Below, in pieces: positions 46,392 through 54,926 of a DNA stretch of 64,000 nt (positions are counted from its first letter, which is position 1; each line of letters begins with the position of its first letter). The notes beneath the pieces were generated by a model, which was not told the origin of the DNA, did no database searches, and worked only from the letters and a program-made list of their open reading frames with translations. A program made the position numbers and the translations under genes. This stretch comes from Mycolicibacterium arenosum (GTDB taxonomy: Bacteria; Actinomycetota; Actinomycetes; Mycobacteriales; Mycobacteriaceae): NCBI RefSeq assembly GCF_024320865.1, contig NZ_JANDBD010000003.1, positions 372,001 through 436,000 on the forward strand, in the 5' to 3' direction.

Positions 46392-47864
46392 ATGACACAG
46401 AGCACCGCCTTCAAGACCGAGTGGGACAAGTTGTTCATCGGCGGCAAGTGGGTCGAGCCGTCCACCGACGAGGTCATCGAGGTGCACTCGCCTGCCACCG
46501 GAGAGCTCGTCGGCAAGGTGCCGCTGGCGGCGGCCGCCGACGTCGACGCCGCGTGCGCGGCCGCCCGCAAGGCCTTCGACGAGGGTCCGTGGCCGCATAT
46601 GACGCCTACCGAGCGTGCCGAGATTCTGGGCCGCGCCGTCAAGATCCTGGAGGAGCGGGCCGAGGAACTGAAGTTCCTGCTGGCCGCCGAGACCGGTCAG
46701 CCACCGACCATCGTCGACATGATGCAGTACGGCGCGGCGATGGCGTCGTTCCAGTTCTTCGCGGGCGCCGCCGACAAGTTCACCTGGCGCGACTTCCGCG
46801 ACGGCGCCTACGGGCAGACCATGGTGCTGCGCGAGCCGATCGGCGTCGTCGCCGCCGTGACCGCGTGGAACGTGCCGTTCTTCCTGGCCGCCAACAAGCT
46901 GGGGCCCGCGCTGCTCGCCGGCTGCACGATCGTGGTGAAGCCCGCCGCCGAGACGCCACTGTCGCTGTTCGCGATGGCCGACATCTTCGCCGAGGCCGGA
47001 CTGCCCGAGGGCGTGCTCTCGGTGGTTCCGGGTGGCCCCGAGACGGGCCGCGCGCTGACCGCGAACCCGGAGATCGACAAGTTCACGTTCACGGGATCCA
47101 GCGCGGTCGGCAGGGAGATCGCCAAGATCGCCGCCGAGAAGCTCAAGCCCTGTTCGCTGGAGCTGGGCGGAAAGTCCGCGGCCATCATCCTCGAGGACGC
47201 CGACCTGGACGCCACGCTGCCGATGCTGGTGTTCTCGGGCCTGATGAACACCGGGCAGGCGTGCGTCGCGCAGACCCGCATCCTGGCGCCCCGGTCGCGC
47301 TACGACGAGATCGTCGAGAAGCTCGCCGCCGCGGTGTCGGGCATGCCCGTCGGCTTGCCCGACAACGCGGGCGCGATGATCGGATCGCTGATCAGTGAGA
47401 AGCAGCGCGAGCGCGTCGAGGGCTACATCAAGAAGGGCGTCGAAGAAGGCGCGCGACTGGTGACCGGCGGTGGCCGCCCCGAGGGCCTCGAAAGCGGCTG
47501 GTTCGTCGAGCCGACGTTGTTCGCCGACGTCGACAACTCGATGACGATCGCCCAGGAGGAGATCTTCGGACCCGTGCTGGCGGTGATCCCCTACGACACC
47601 GAGGACGACGCCGTGCGGATCGCCAACGACTCCCCCTACGGCCTGGCGGGCTCGGTGTTCACCACCGACAACGACAAGGCGATGAAGATCGCCTCGAAGA
47701 TCCGCACCGGCACCTACGCGGTCAACATGTACGCGTTCGATCCGGGTGCGCCGTTCGGCGGCTACAAGAACTCCGGCATCGGCCGCGAGAACGGGCCCGA
47801 GGGTATCGAGCAGTACACCCAGGCCAAGAGCGTGCTGCTGCCGTTCGGGTACAAGCCGGAGTAG
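46392..47864 (+). CDS. NAD(P)-dependent aldehyde dehydrogenase (Rv0223c-like)
   Basis: 490-aa aldehyde dehydrogenase superfamily member; Rv0223c has 487 aa. It oxidises an aldehyde to the acid. Catalytic residues: Cys291 in NTGQACVAQTRI and general base Glu257 in LELGGKSA; the cofactor loop is FTGSSAVGREI (near 232). The ending EQYTQAKSVLLPFG is usual. A KstR-type operator in the promoter suggests control with cholesterol/steroid catabolism genes; M. tuberculosis Rv0223c has, as I recall, also been listed with KstR. The physiological aldehyde is not known. Confidence 0.92.
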   Translation: MTQSTAFKTEWDKLFIGGKWVEPSTDEVIEVHSPATGELVGKVPLAAAADVDAACAAARKAFDEGPWPHMTPTERAEILGRAVKILEERAEELKFLLAAETGQPPTIVDMMQYGAAMASFQFFAGAADKFTWRDFRDGAYGQTMVLREPIGVVAAVTAWNVPFFLAANKLGPALLAGCTIVVKPAAETPLSLFAMADIFAEAGLPEGVLSVVPGGPETGRALTANPEIDKFTFTGSSAVGREIAKIAAEKLKPCSLELGGKSAAIILEDADLDATLPMLVFSGLMNTGQACVAQTRILAPRSRYDEIVEKLAAAVSGMPVGLPDNAGAMIGSLISEKQRERVEGYIKKGVEEGARLVTGGGRPEGLESGWFVEPTLFADVDNSMTIAQEEIFGPVLAVIPYDTEDDAVRIANDSPYGLAGSVFTTDNDKAMKIASKIRTGTYAVNMYAFDPGAPFGGYKNSGIGRENGPEGIEQYTQAKSVLLPFGYKPE

Positions 47865-47900
47865 CTGGCTCTCCTCCGCGAGCGGGGCCGGTTTGACTGT

Positions 47901-48635
47901 CTACGGTGCGATCGCCGGCGGCGGATCCGCGAGCGGGCGGGGCGGCTCGGCGAGTTTCGGCAGCCGCATGTTCGGAACCGGCTTGCTGGTGATCAGTTCG
48001 GCGGTCGGCGAGATGACGCCGATGACCAGCGACCGCGCGACGAGCGGATCGTCGTTGTTCTCGACACGGCAATTCCAGCCCTGGGGGACGTCCTCCTGCA
48101 GCGTCGGCGCCCACATCAGGTCGACATTGACGACGACGTGCTCGGTATCGACGCCCTCGATCCGCGGCGCGACATCGCACGGGCGGGCGCGGTCCGGCGG
48201 CGCAGTCGCCGACGCGAGCACCGGTGCGTAGTAGTAGACCGTCGTGACACCGTCATTCGTCATGTAGCCGATCACGGGAAGTGCGCCGCGACTCTGCGGT
48301 TTCGGTGCCGTAAACGGCGCAGGCGGTCGCGGAACATTGGAGTACGACGGAGTCGTCGGCTGGCTCCGGGTGGTCGGCGGCTTGCTCCGGGTGGTTGTCG
48401 ACGCCACCGATGCGTTGTCGTCCGGCTTGGTGAACGCCAGTCCCGCGAGGATGAGCGTCACGGCGATGACGCCGACGCCGCTCAGCGCGTACGCGACGCC
48501 GCTCGGCTCGTTGGCCTCCGGGTTGCGGAACTTCCACCCCTCGGTGAACTTCCACACCTCACGCGGTCTGAACAGCATCAGCAACCCGATCGGTATCCCG
48601 ATGAGCAGCGTGACGATTCCCAATCCCATGATCAC
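47901..48635 (-). CDS. Membrane protein with extracytoplasmic Pro/Thr-rich linker, function unknown
   Basis: 244 aa. Two N-terminal membrane helices (about 3-22 and 48-68) enclose a short loop with WKFTEGWKFRNPEANEPS, a sequence typical of the small DUF6199-type membrane modules. After them a Pro/Thr/Ser linker (about 75-115) leads to a compact exported domain with two Cys (RPCDVAP, GWNCRVEN) that may form a disulphide. The end is again Pro-rich. No enzyme motif. It is convergent with the aldehyde dehydrogenase gene and 42 bp downstream of the fadE genes on the same strand. Confidence 0.7.
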   Translation of the reverse strand: MIMGLGIVTLLIGIPIGLLMLFRPREVWKFTEGWKFRNPEANEPSGVAYALSGVGVIAVTLILAGLAFTKPDDNASVASTTTRSKPPTTRSQPTTPSYSNVPRPPAPFTAPKPQSRGALPVIGYMTNDGVTTVYYYAPVLASATAPPDRARPCDVAPRIEGVDTEHVVVNVDLMWAPTLQEDVPQGWNCRVENNDDPLVARSLVIGVISPTAELITSKPVPNMRLPKLAEPPRPLADPPPAIAP

Positions 48636-48677
48636 GACCCTAAGCGGGCTGCCAGCACGGTCCGCGCACTGATTTCG

Positions 48678-50459
48678 TCAGAACCCGGCCTCCGCGAGGT
48701 CCATCGCCTGCAGGTCGCTCAGCTCGACGATGCGACGTTCGGCCGAAAGCCGGGGTAGGACGTTGGCCGCGAAGAACTTCGCGGCGGCGACTTTGCCCCG
48801 GTAGTAATCCGCGTCGTCGCCCGCCGCCCCGCGCTCGAGTGCGGCCAGCGCGATTTCGGCCTGCCACAGCAGCAGCCACCCGATCAGCAGATCGCCGAGC
48901 GACAACAGGAACGGCACCGAGCTCAGCCCGACGCGGTAGATCTCGCGCGGCTCGGTCTGCGCACCCGCGAAGTACCCGGTGAGCGTGGCCACCATCGCGG
49001 TGACGTCCGCCAGCGCGGTCGCCAGAGCCGCCCGCGCCGACGCGAGTTCGGCACGCCCTCCCGCGAGGGACTCGGTGATCCGCGCCGAGACGAAGCCGAG
49101 GGCTTCTCCCCTGTCCCGCATGATCTTCCGGAAGAACAGGTCCTGGGCCTGAATCGCGGTGGTGCCCTCGTACAGCGAGTCGATCTTCGCGTCGCGCAGG
49201 TACTGCTCGATCGGGTGGTCCTGCAGATAACCGTCCGCGCCGTAGAGTTGCAGCGCATCGGCGAGCAACTGGTACGACCGCTCCGAGCCGACACCCTTGA
49301 CGAGCGGCAACAGCAGATCGTTTACCCGCCGCGCCATCCCCTCGTCGGCGCCGGACACCACCGCGGCAGCCACCGGATCCTGATGCACGGCGGTGTACAG
49401 GTAGAGGGCGCGCATCCCCTCGGCGTAAGACTTCTGCGTTAGCAGCGAGCGCCGCACCTCGGGATCGGCCAGACCCGTCGGCTGCGCGCGAAGGTGCGCC
49501 ACCGCGTTGAGGTAGCCCGACGACAGCGATGCGATCGCCTTGGAGCCCACGGCCATTCGGGCGAACTCCATGATCTTGAACATCTGCGCGATCCCGTTGT
49601 GCACGTCGCCCACCAGGTAGCCGACGGCAGGGGTGCCGTGCTGGCCGAACGTCAACTCGCACGTCGCCGAGGCGGTGAGGCCCATCTTGTGCTCGAGGCC
49701 GGTGACGAAGACGCCGTTGCGCGCGCCGGGTTCCGCAGTCTCGGGATCCGGCAGGTACTTCGGCACCAGGAACAGGCTGAGGCCCTTTGTGCCCGACGCG
49801 GCACCGACGGGTCTGGCCAGCGTCAGGTGCGCGATGTTCTCGAACAGGTCGTCGCAGTCGCCCGAGGTGATGAAGCGCTTGACCCCGTCGAGGTGCCACG
49901 TGCCGTCGGGTTGTTCCACCGCCTTCGTCCGGCCCGCGCCGACATCGGAGCCCGCATCGGGCTCGGTGAGCACCATCGTGGCGCCCCAGTGCCGTTCGAC
50001 GGCGAGCGCGGCCCAATGCCGTTGCTGCGCATTGCCTTCGCTGTACAGCACGTCCATCATGGGTGGGCCGTCGAGGTAGAAGAACGCGGCGGGTTGACCT
50101 CCGACGAGGAACTCGTTGATCGACCACTTCACCGCAGCGGGTGCGGGTCGGCCGCCCAGCGCCTCCGGCATTCCGATGCGCAGCCAGCCGGCCCGCTGCC
50201 AGGCGAGCACGCTCTCCTTGAACGACGCGGGCAGAGTCACCGCGTGCGTGTCGGGATCGAACGTGGGCGGATGCCGATCGCCATCCGAATAGGCCCGCGC
50301 CAGAACGCCTTCCGCGTCGGCTGCACTCTCGGCAAGCAGGGTTCGGACGCCTTCGCCGGTCAGATCGCCGAACGCCCCGGTGGCGAGCACCTTGTCGAGG
50401 TCCAACATCTCGAAGAGCGTGAACTCGAGGTCGCGCAGATTGCTTCGGTAATGGCTCAC
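48678..50459 (-). CDS. Acyl-CoA dehydrogenase, FadE5-like paralogue
   Basis: 593 aa, clearly homologous to FadE5 along its whole length: opening SHYRSNLRDLEFTLFEMLDL, FAD loop [15 protein letters not shown], and the catalytic motif [13 protein letters not shown]. Compared with the 611-aa paralogue upstream it lacks a segment of about 15-20 residues after the cofactor domain (the stretch holding [12 protein letters not shown] in FadE5), part of the substrate region, so a different chain preference is likely. GTG start 3 nt after the stop of the preceding fadE; this is the third gene of the echA-fadE-fadE operon, probably under the TetR encoded divergently. Confidence 0.9.
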   Translation of the reverse strand: MSHYRSNLRDLEFTLFEMLDLDKVLATGAFGDLTGEGVRTLLAESAADAEGVLARAYSDGDRHPPTFDPDTHAVTLPASFKESVLAWQRAGWLRIGMPEALGGRPAPAAVKWSINEFLVGGQPAAFFYLDGPPMMDVLYSEGNAQQRHWAALAVERHWGATMVLTEPDAGSDVGAGRTKAVEQPDGTWHLDGVKRFITSGDCDDLFENIAHLTLARPVGAASGTKGLSLFLVPKYLPDPETAEPGARNGVFVTGLEHKMGLTASATCELTFGQHGTPAVGYLVGDVHNGIAQMFKIMEFARMAVGSKAIASLSSGYLNAVAHLRAQPTGLADPEVRRSLLTQKSYAEGMRALYLYTAVHQDPVAAAVVSGADEGMARRVNDLLLPLVKGVGSERSYQLLADALQLYGADGYLQDHPIEQYLRDAKIDSLYEGTTAIQAQDLFFRKIMRDRGEALGFVSARITESLAGGRAELASARAALATALADVTAMVATLTGYFAGAQTEPREIYRVGLSSVPFLLSLGDLLIGWLLLWQAEIALAALERGAAGDDADYYRGKVAAAKFFAANVLPRLSAERRIVELSDLQAMDLAEAGF

Positions 50460-50462
50460 TGG

Positions 50463-52298
50463 TTAGAACGACTCCTCGGCGAGTTCCATGGCGTTGAGCG
50501 TGACCGATTCGACGACCTTGCGGTCGGATGCCAACCGCGGCAGCACCGATTCGGCGAAGAAGACCGCGCCCGCGATCTTGCCCCGGTAGAAGGCGCGATC
50601 ACGATCCGAGGTGTCGGTGTCCAGTGCGGCCAGGGCGATCTCGGCCTGGTTCAGCAGCAGCCACCCGATGAGCACGTCACCGACGGCCATCAGGAAGCGC
50701 ACCGACTCGAGTCCGAGACGGTAGAGCTCGCGCGGATTCTGCTGGGAGCCCATCAGATAGCCGGTCATCGCCGCCACCATGCCCTGCAGATCGGCCAGCG
50801 CACCGCCGAGTAGCGCCCGACTCGATGCCAGCTCCGGTCGTGCCGACTCGCTGTCCAGGAACTCCTGAATCCGCCCGGCGACGTGGCCCAGCGCGACACC
50901 CTGATCACGGGCGATCTTGCGGAAGAAGAAGTCCTGGGCCTGAATCGCGGTGGTGCCCTCGTACAGCGAGTCGATCTTCGCGTCCCGGATGTACTGCTCG
51001 ATCGGATAGTCCTGCAGGAAGCCCGACCCGCCGAACGTCTGAAGCGACTCGGTGAGGCACTGGTAGGCCCGCTCGGACCCGACGCCCTTGACGATCGGCA
51101 GCAGCAGGTCGTTGACGCGTTCGGCCATCTGCTCGTCGGCCCCCGACACCACGGCCGCCGCGCCGGTGTCCTGATGCGCGGCGGTGTAGAGGTACAGCGC
51201 ACGCAACCCCTCGGCGTACGACTTCTGCAACAGCAGCGCACGTCGGACGTCGGGGTGGTGCAGGATCGTCACCCGCGGTGCGGACTTGTCGGTCATCTGC
51301 GTCAGATCGGCACCCTGTACGCGGGTCTTGGCGTACTCCAGCGCGTTCAGATAGCCGGTCGACAGTGTCGCGATCGCCTTCGTGCCCACCATCATTCGCG
51401 CGTACTCGATGATCTTGAACATCTGCGCGATGCCGTTGTGAGTGTCGCCGACCAGGTATCCGACGGCGGGGGTGCCGTGCTGTCCGAAGGTCAGCTCACA
51501 CGTCGCCGAGACCTTGAGCCCCATCTTGTGCTCCACACCGGTGACGAAGACCCCGTTGCGTTCGCCCGGTTCGCCGGTTTCGGGGTCGAGGAGGAACTTC
51601 GGCACCAGGAACAGGCTGAGCCCCTTGGTGCCGGGGCCCGCGCCCTCCGGCCGGGCCAGCACCATGTGGACGATGTTGGTGAAGAGGTCGTCGGAATCCC
51701 CGCTGGTGATGAACCGCTTGACGCCGTCCAGATGCCAGGTGCCGTCGGGCTGGGGCACCGCTTTGGTGCGGCCGGCACCGACGTCGGAGCCCGCGTCGGG
51801 TTCGGTGAGCACCATCGTCGCGCCCCAGTTGCGCTCGATCGCCATTGCGGCCCAGCGCTTCTGCTGCTCGTTACCGATGCCGTAAAGGATGTTGCCCAGC
51901 GACGGCGCCGCCAGGTACATGAACACGGCCGGATTCGCACCGAGCACGAACTCGTTGATCGCCCACGCCACCGTGGACGGCGTGGGCACCCCGCCGACCT
52001 CCTCCGACATGCCGATTCGGAACCACTCGCCCTGCTGCCACGCGCGGAACGACTTCTTGAAGGGCTCGGGGATCGACACCGCGTGGGTATCCGGGTCGAA
52101 CGTCGGCGGATGACGGTCGGCCTCGGCGAAGGACTCCGCGAGCGGCCCCTCGGCCAGCCGGGCCGCCTCCGCGAGCATCTCGCGGACCGAGTCGACGTCG
52201 AGGTCGCCGTACTCGCCGCGCGCCAGGACCTTCTCCAGATCGAGCACCTCGAAGAGGTTGAACTCGAGATCACGCACGTTGCTCTTGTAGTGGCCCAT
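50463..52298 (-). CDS. Acyl-CoA dehydrogenase, full-length FadE5 paralogue
   Basis: 611 aa, identical in length to FadE5 at 7012-8847 and collinear with it throughout: [13 protein letters not shown] at the start, [38 protein letters not shown], and the catalytic [10 protein letters not shown]. Start: ATG at 52298, preceded by GGGAGAGCTCG; an in-frame extension to 52322 was rejected because the family begins MGHYKSN/MSHYKSN. It lies 63 bp after echA and 3 bp before the second fadE. Expected role: alpha,beta-dehydrogenation of an acyl-CoA that the neighbouring hydratase then hydrates. Confidence 0.92.
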   Translation of the reverse strand: MGHYKSNVRDLEFNLFEVLDLEKVLARGEYGDLDVDSVREMLAEAARLAEGPLAESFAEADRHPPTFDPDTHAVSIPEPFKKSFRAWQQGEWFRIGMSEEVGGVPTPSTVAWAINEFVLGANPAVFMYLAAPSLGNILYGIGNEQQKRWAAMAIERNWGATMVLTEPDAGSDVGAGRTKAVPQPDGTWHLDGVKRFITSGDSDDLFTNIVHMVLARPEGAGPGTKGLSLFLVPKFLLDPETGEPGERNGVFVTGVEHKMGLKVSATCELTFGQHGTPAVGYLVGDTHNGIAQMFKIIEYARMMVGTKAIATLSTGYLNALEYAKTRVQGADLTQMTDKSAPRVTILHHPDVRRALLLQKSYAEGLRALYLYTAAHQDTGAAAVVSGADEQMAERVNDLLLPIVKGVGSERAYQCLTESLQTFGGSGFLQDYPIEQYIRDAKIDSLYEGTTAIQAQDFFFRKIARDQGVALGHVAGRIQEFLDSESARPELASSRALLGGALADLQGMVAAMTGYLMGSQQNPRELYRLGLESVRFLMAVGDVLIGWLLLNQAEIALAALDTDTSDRDRAFYRGKIAGAVFFAESVLPRLASDRKVVESVTLNAMELAEESF

Positions 52299-52361
52299 CG
52301 AGCTCTCCCGTCGCGCCTTCACCTGCGAACCCGCGGCACCGAGCCTAGCCCTGCAGACGGG

Positions 52362-53171
52362 TCAGCAACCGGCGAACCGGGGTGGTCGGCGTTCGATGAA
52401 CGACTGAACTCCCTCGGCGGCGTCGGCGGTTCCGAACAACCGGGTGACCTCGGGCCGCAGGGCGTCGACCGCCGCGGCGTCACCGGCGCTCGCCGCCAGG
52501 TGGGCCGACGCCAGCGTGGCGCGCACCCCCAGCGGCGCCGCCCGATCCGCGATGCGGTGCGCGACCTCGCGCGCCCACGCCAGCGCGCCCGCCGCATCCG
52601 CGGTCACCTCCTGCACCAGGCCGATCCGCAACGCCTCCTCGGCGTCGAACTCGTCGCCGGTCAGCAGCCACCGCATCGCATCGCCCCAGCCGGCTTGCCG
52701 CGGGAACCGCACCGTGGCGCCGCCGAAGGGATAGATCCCGCGCAGCACTTCCAACTGAGCGAATCGGGTGTCGGCCGCTGCGACTCGGATGTCGGCGGCC
52801 AGCAGCAACTCGATGCCCAGGGTCAGGCACCGACCCTGGACCGCGGCGACGACGGGTTTGGTCCACGCGCCGTCCAGGCGCCAGGGGTCACGGCCGCCGT
52901 CGGGCATCGGGTCGCGGCCGTCGGCGAGGTAGGGCCCGACGTCGACGAGGTCGAGACCGGCGGTGAAGTGCTCGCCGTGCGCGAAGAGCACGCCGGTCCG
53001 GAGCGTGTCGTCGGTTTCCAGGAGTGCGTACGCCCTCGACAGGTCCTGAAGCATCGCGACGGTGAAGGCGTTGCGCTTGGCCGGCCGGTTGAGGCCGATG
53101 ACGAGCACGTGTCCGTCCCGCTCGAGCGTCACGGTGTCGAGGGCCGGGAGGTCCTCGTGCGGGGTGGTCAT
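52362..53171 (-). CDS. Enoyl-CoA hydratase/isomerase (crotonase family, EchA1-like)
   Basis: 269-aa crotonase-fold protein. Visible: the oxyanion-hole segments FAHGEHFTAGLDLVD (about 63-77) and AAVQGRCLTLGIELLLAAD (about 108-126, with a Glu in the position of the first catalytic Glu), and LEVLRGIYPFGGATVRFP with the second Glu/Gly region. It adds water to 2-enoyl-CoA or isomerises the double bond. First gene of an operon with two fadE genes. Its leader, 25 bp before the ATG, holds a 24-bp inverted repeat that also faces the divergent TetR gene. Rv0222 (echA1) occupies this place in M. tuberculosis. Confidence 0.9.
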   Translation of the reverse strand: MTTPHEDLPALDTVTLERDGHVLVIGLNRPAKRNAFTVAMLQDLSRAYALLETDDTLRTGVLFAHGEHFTAGLDLVDVGPYLADGRDPMPDGGRDPWRLDGAWTKPVVAAVQGRCLTLGIELLLAADIRVAAADTRFAQLEVLRGIYPFGGATVRFPRQAGWGDAMRWLLTGDEFDAEEALRIGLVQEVTADAAGALAWAREVAHRIADRAAPLGVRATLASAHLAASAGDAAAVDALRPEVTRLFGTADAAEGVQSFIERRPPRFAGC

Positions 53172-53195
53172 GTCAGCAGTGAACTCCTGCCCGCG

Positions 53196-53219
53196 CGATT
53201 ATGCAAGAGACCATAATCG
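53196..53219. promoter_or_regulatory. 24-bp inverted repeat, candidate TetR operator in the echA leader
   Basis: CGATTATG - CAAGAGAC - CATAATCG: perfect 8-bp arms with an 8-bp spacer. On the minus strand CATAAT (53203-53198) is a -10 candidate for echA and lies inside one arm, so binding would block this promoter. The TetR gene at 53460 is the obvious candidate regulator. Confidence 0.65.
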
Positions 53220-53261
53220 AGCGATGCCGACGCCCCGTGGATGTGATGGGGAATACATCTA

Positions 53262-53290
53262 TTGCACACGTGTGTTGTGGATTCTATGCT
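53262..53290 (+). promoter_or_regulatory. SigA-type promoter of the small ORF-tetR unit, with internal palindrome
   Basis: TTGCAC (53262-53267), 17-bp spacer, TATGCT (53285-53290). Expected start near 53297, leader of about 20 nt. The 10-bp palindrome CACACGTGTG (53265-53274) sits across the -35/spacer border and may be an autoregulatory site. Confidence 0.65.
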
Positions 53291-53316
53291 CGAAGGCATA
53301 GACGAAAGGCGCCGCC

Positions 53317-53460
53317 ATGTGGCTCGTTGAGATCAACATCCCGGGCCGCAGATTCACGCGCGAGGTGCACTTCCGGCGGGGCGCCTTCCCCGCTACGCGG
53401 CGCTCCGTCCAGACTCGGCTGACGCAGTTGATTCGCGCGTTGCCGCGGGCTGCCGCCTGA
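53317..53460 (+). CDS. Small basic protein of 47 aa upstream of tetR, function unknown
   Basis: Begins MWLVEINIPGRRFTREVHF and is rich in Arg (10 of 47), with no membrane helix. Evidence for translation: a good promoter 27 bp upstream, GAAAGG about 9 nt before the ATG, and a stop that overlaps the tetR start (TGATG). It may be a genuine small DNA/RNA- or protein-binding peptide, or a leader ORF whose translation sets tetR expression. I do not recognise it. Confidence 0.55.
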   Translation: MWLVEINIPGRRFTREVHFRRGAFPATRRSVQTRLTQLIRALPRAAA

Positions 53461-54083
53461 TGGCGGCGGCGACCGCATCCGCGAAGGGCTCCACCAGGCG
53501 CAGGATGCTGGTGACCGCCGCCGAGGTGCTGCGCGAACGCGGTGCCGCCGGGGTCACCATCGACGAGGTGCTCGCCCGCAGCGGCGCACCGCGCGGCTCG
53601 GTGTACTACCACTTCCCCGACGGCAGAGCCCAATTGATCACCGAGGCGCTGCAATTCGCGGGCGACTCGATCACCTCGCTCATCGACGCTGCGGTCCACC
53701 GCGGCGGCGCCGCGCTGGTGAGCGAGTTCGTCGCCTTCTGGGAGCGCACGCTCGCCGACAGCGATTTCGCGGCGGGCTGCCCGGTCGTCGCGGCCGCCAT
53801 CGGGTCGTCGCCCGATGACGATCCCGCGCTGCGAACAACGGCCGGCGAGATCTTCGGGCACTGGCGCGCTGCGCTCGGCCGAGCGTTCGTCGCCGACGGA
53901 TTCGACGAGTCGGAGGCGCGGTCGCTGGCCGTCACCTGCATCGCCTCACTGGAGGGCGCCGTGGTGCTGTGCCGGGCGGGCGGCAGTGTCGCACCCCTGC
54001 ACGATGTCGCCGATCAGATCGAGTTCCTGGTCAAATCGAGGGAGTTCATCAAGCGCTACGGGATGCCGCACAAGCCGTCGTAA
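53460..54083 (+). CDS. TetR-family regulator (LmrA/YxaF-type C-domain)
   Basis: 207 aa. Helix-turn-helix VTIDEVLARSGAPRGSVYYHF (about 32-52); the C-terminal domain with FAAGCPVVAAAIG and ASLEGAVVLCRAGG is that of the LmrA/YxaF subgroup. ATG overlaps the stop of the 47-aa ORF. It is divergent from the echA-fadE-fadE operon, and the 24-bp inverted repeat between them is the likely operator, so it probably represses acyl-CoA degradation genes until an acyl-CoA or related ligand binds. Confidence 0.9.
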   Translation: MAAATASAKGSTRRRMLVTAAEVLRERGAAGVTIDEVLARSGAPRGSVYYHFPDGRAQLITEALQFAGDSITSLIDAAVHRGGAALVSEFVAFWERTLADSDFAAGCPVVAAAIGSSPDDDPALRTTAGEIFGHWRAALGRAFVADGFDESEARSLAVTCIASLEGAVVLCRAGGSVAPLHDVADQIEFLVKSREFIKRYGMPHKPS

Positions 54084-54086
54084 GCT
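54081..54086 (+). promoter_or_regulatory. -10 hexamer overlapping the tetR stop; leaderless start of the secreted-protein pair
   Basis: TAAGCT includes the TAA of tetR and lies 7 nt before the GTG at 54094. It would allow transcription of the two secreted-protein genes independent of tetR. Confidence 0.35.
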
Positions 54087-54093
54087 CGCTGAC

Positions 54094-54507
54094 GTGTTCG
54101 CTCGCAGCCTGGTCGTCGGTGCACTGTGCGCCGTGAGCGTCGTCGGTGCGCCAACGGCCGCCGCCGAGCCTTCCGTTCCCGACGGTCCCTATTCGATCCG
54201 GTACGCCGACGGCGAGACCGGCAACTGGGTCTTCGTCCCCTGTGGACCCGACTGCACGGCCGCGAGTGCGCCGGGCGACCCGTTCGTCACGGACTGGCGT
54301 TTCCAGCTGGCCGACGGTCGCTGGAACTACAGCGGGCCGAACGTGCTGAACTGTCCCGCCGGTGACACCGCCCCGATCGCCGTGGTCTACGGGTTCGACG
54401 CGGCGACCCTCACCGGCCAGGCGCAGGCCACGCTGGCGACTGACAACTGCGGTGCGCCCCTTGGCAAGACGATGGTGCGACCCTTCCAGCTGACCAGGAC
54501 CGCCTGA
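54094..54507 (+). CDS. Secreted protein of unknown function, paralogue 1
   Basis: 137 aa with a classical signal peptide (hydrophobic about 6-18, cleavage after APTAAA near residue 24). The mature part of about 113 residues has two paired Cys near its start (PCGPDCTAAS) and two more later (NCPAG, DNCGAP), and opens with the phrase YSIRYADGETGNW. It is about half identical to the next gene. The stop overlaps the next ATG (TGATG). Small secreted mycobacterial domain with likely disulphides; no known function. Confidence 0.8.
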   Translation: MFARSLVVGALCAVSVVGAPTAAAEPSVPDGPYSIRYADGETGNWVFVPCGPDCTAASAPGDPFVTDWRFQLADGRWNYSGPNVLNCPAGDTAPIAVVYGFDAATLTGQAQATLATDNCGAPLGKTMVRPFQLTRTA

Positions 54508-54926
54508 TGGCGTTCCGGGCCGTACTGCTCGCCGGGGCGCTCGCCGTCGTCGGAGGTCTGACGCCCGCGGTCGCGTCGGCGGAGCCGGAGGTGCCGTCGG
54601 GGACCTACGACATCCGCTACGCCGACGGACAGTCCATCGCCTGGCAGTTCACACCCTGCGGCGTCGACTGCACCCTGGCGAGTTCGCCCGGTTCGAGCTT
54701 CGTGTCCGATTGGCGTTTCCAGCTCGTCGACGGCACGTGGAGTTACAGCGGCCCGCACCGGATTCCGTGTCCGGTCGGTGGCGGCGACGTACCGGTGGTC
54801 ATGACCTACACCTTCAACGCCGAATCACTTGCCGGGGACGCCGTCGCGACCACCACCGGGGACGGCTGCGGCCGATCGGCGGAGCAGGCACTGAACCGGC
54901 CGTTCCAGCTCGTCAAGACGGCTTAA
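54507..54926 (+). CDS. Secreted protein of unknown function, paralogue 2
   Basis: 139 aa, signal peptide ending about ASAEP (residue 24), then YDIRYADGQSIAWQFTPCG and SDWRFQLVDGTWSYSGPH, which match paralogue 1 nearly residue by residue (FVTDWRFQLADGRWNYSGPN). The four Cys are conserved. A tandem duplication with coupled translation; the two products may form a heterodimer. Its stop overlaps by 4 bp the stop of the converging RibD-like gene. Confidence 0.8.
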   Translation: MAFRAVLLAGALAVVGGLTPAVASAEPEVPSGTYDIRYADGQSIAWQFTPCGVDCTLASSPGSSFVSDWRFQLVDGTWSYSGPHRIPCPVGGGDVPVVMTYTFNAESLAGDAVATTTGDGCGRSAEQALNRPFQLVKTA

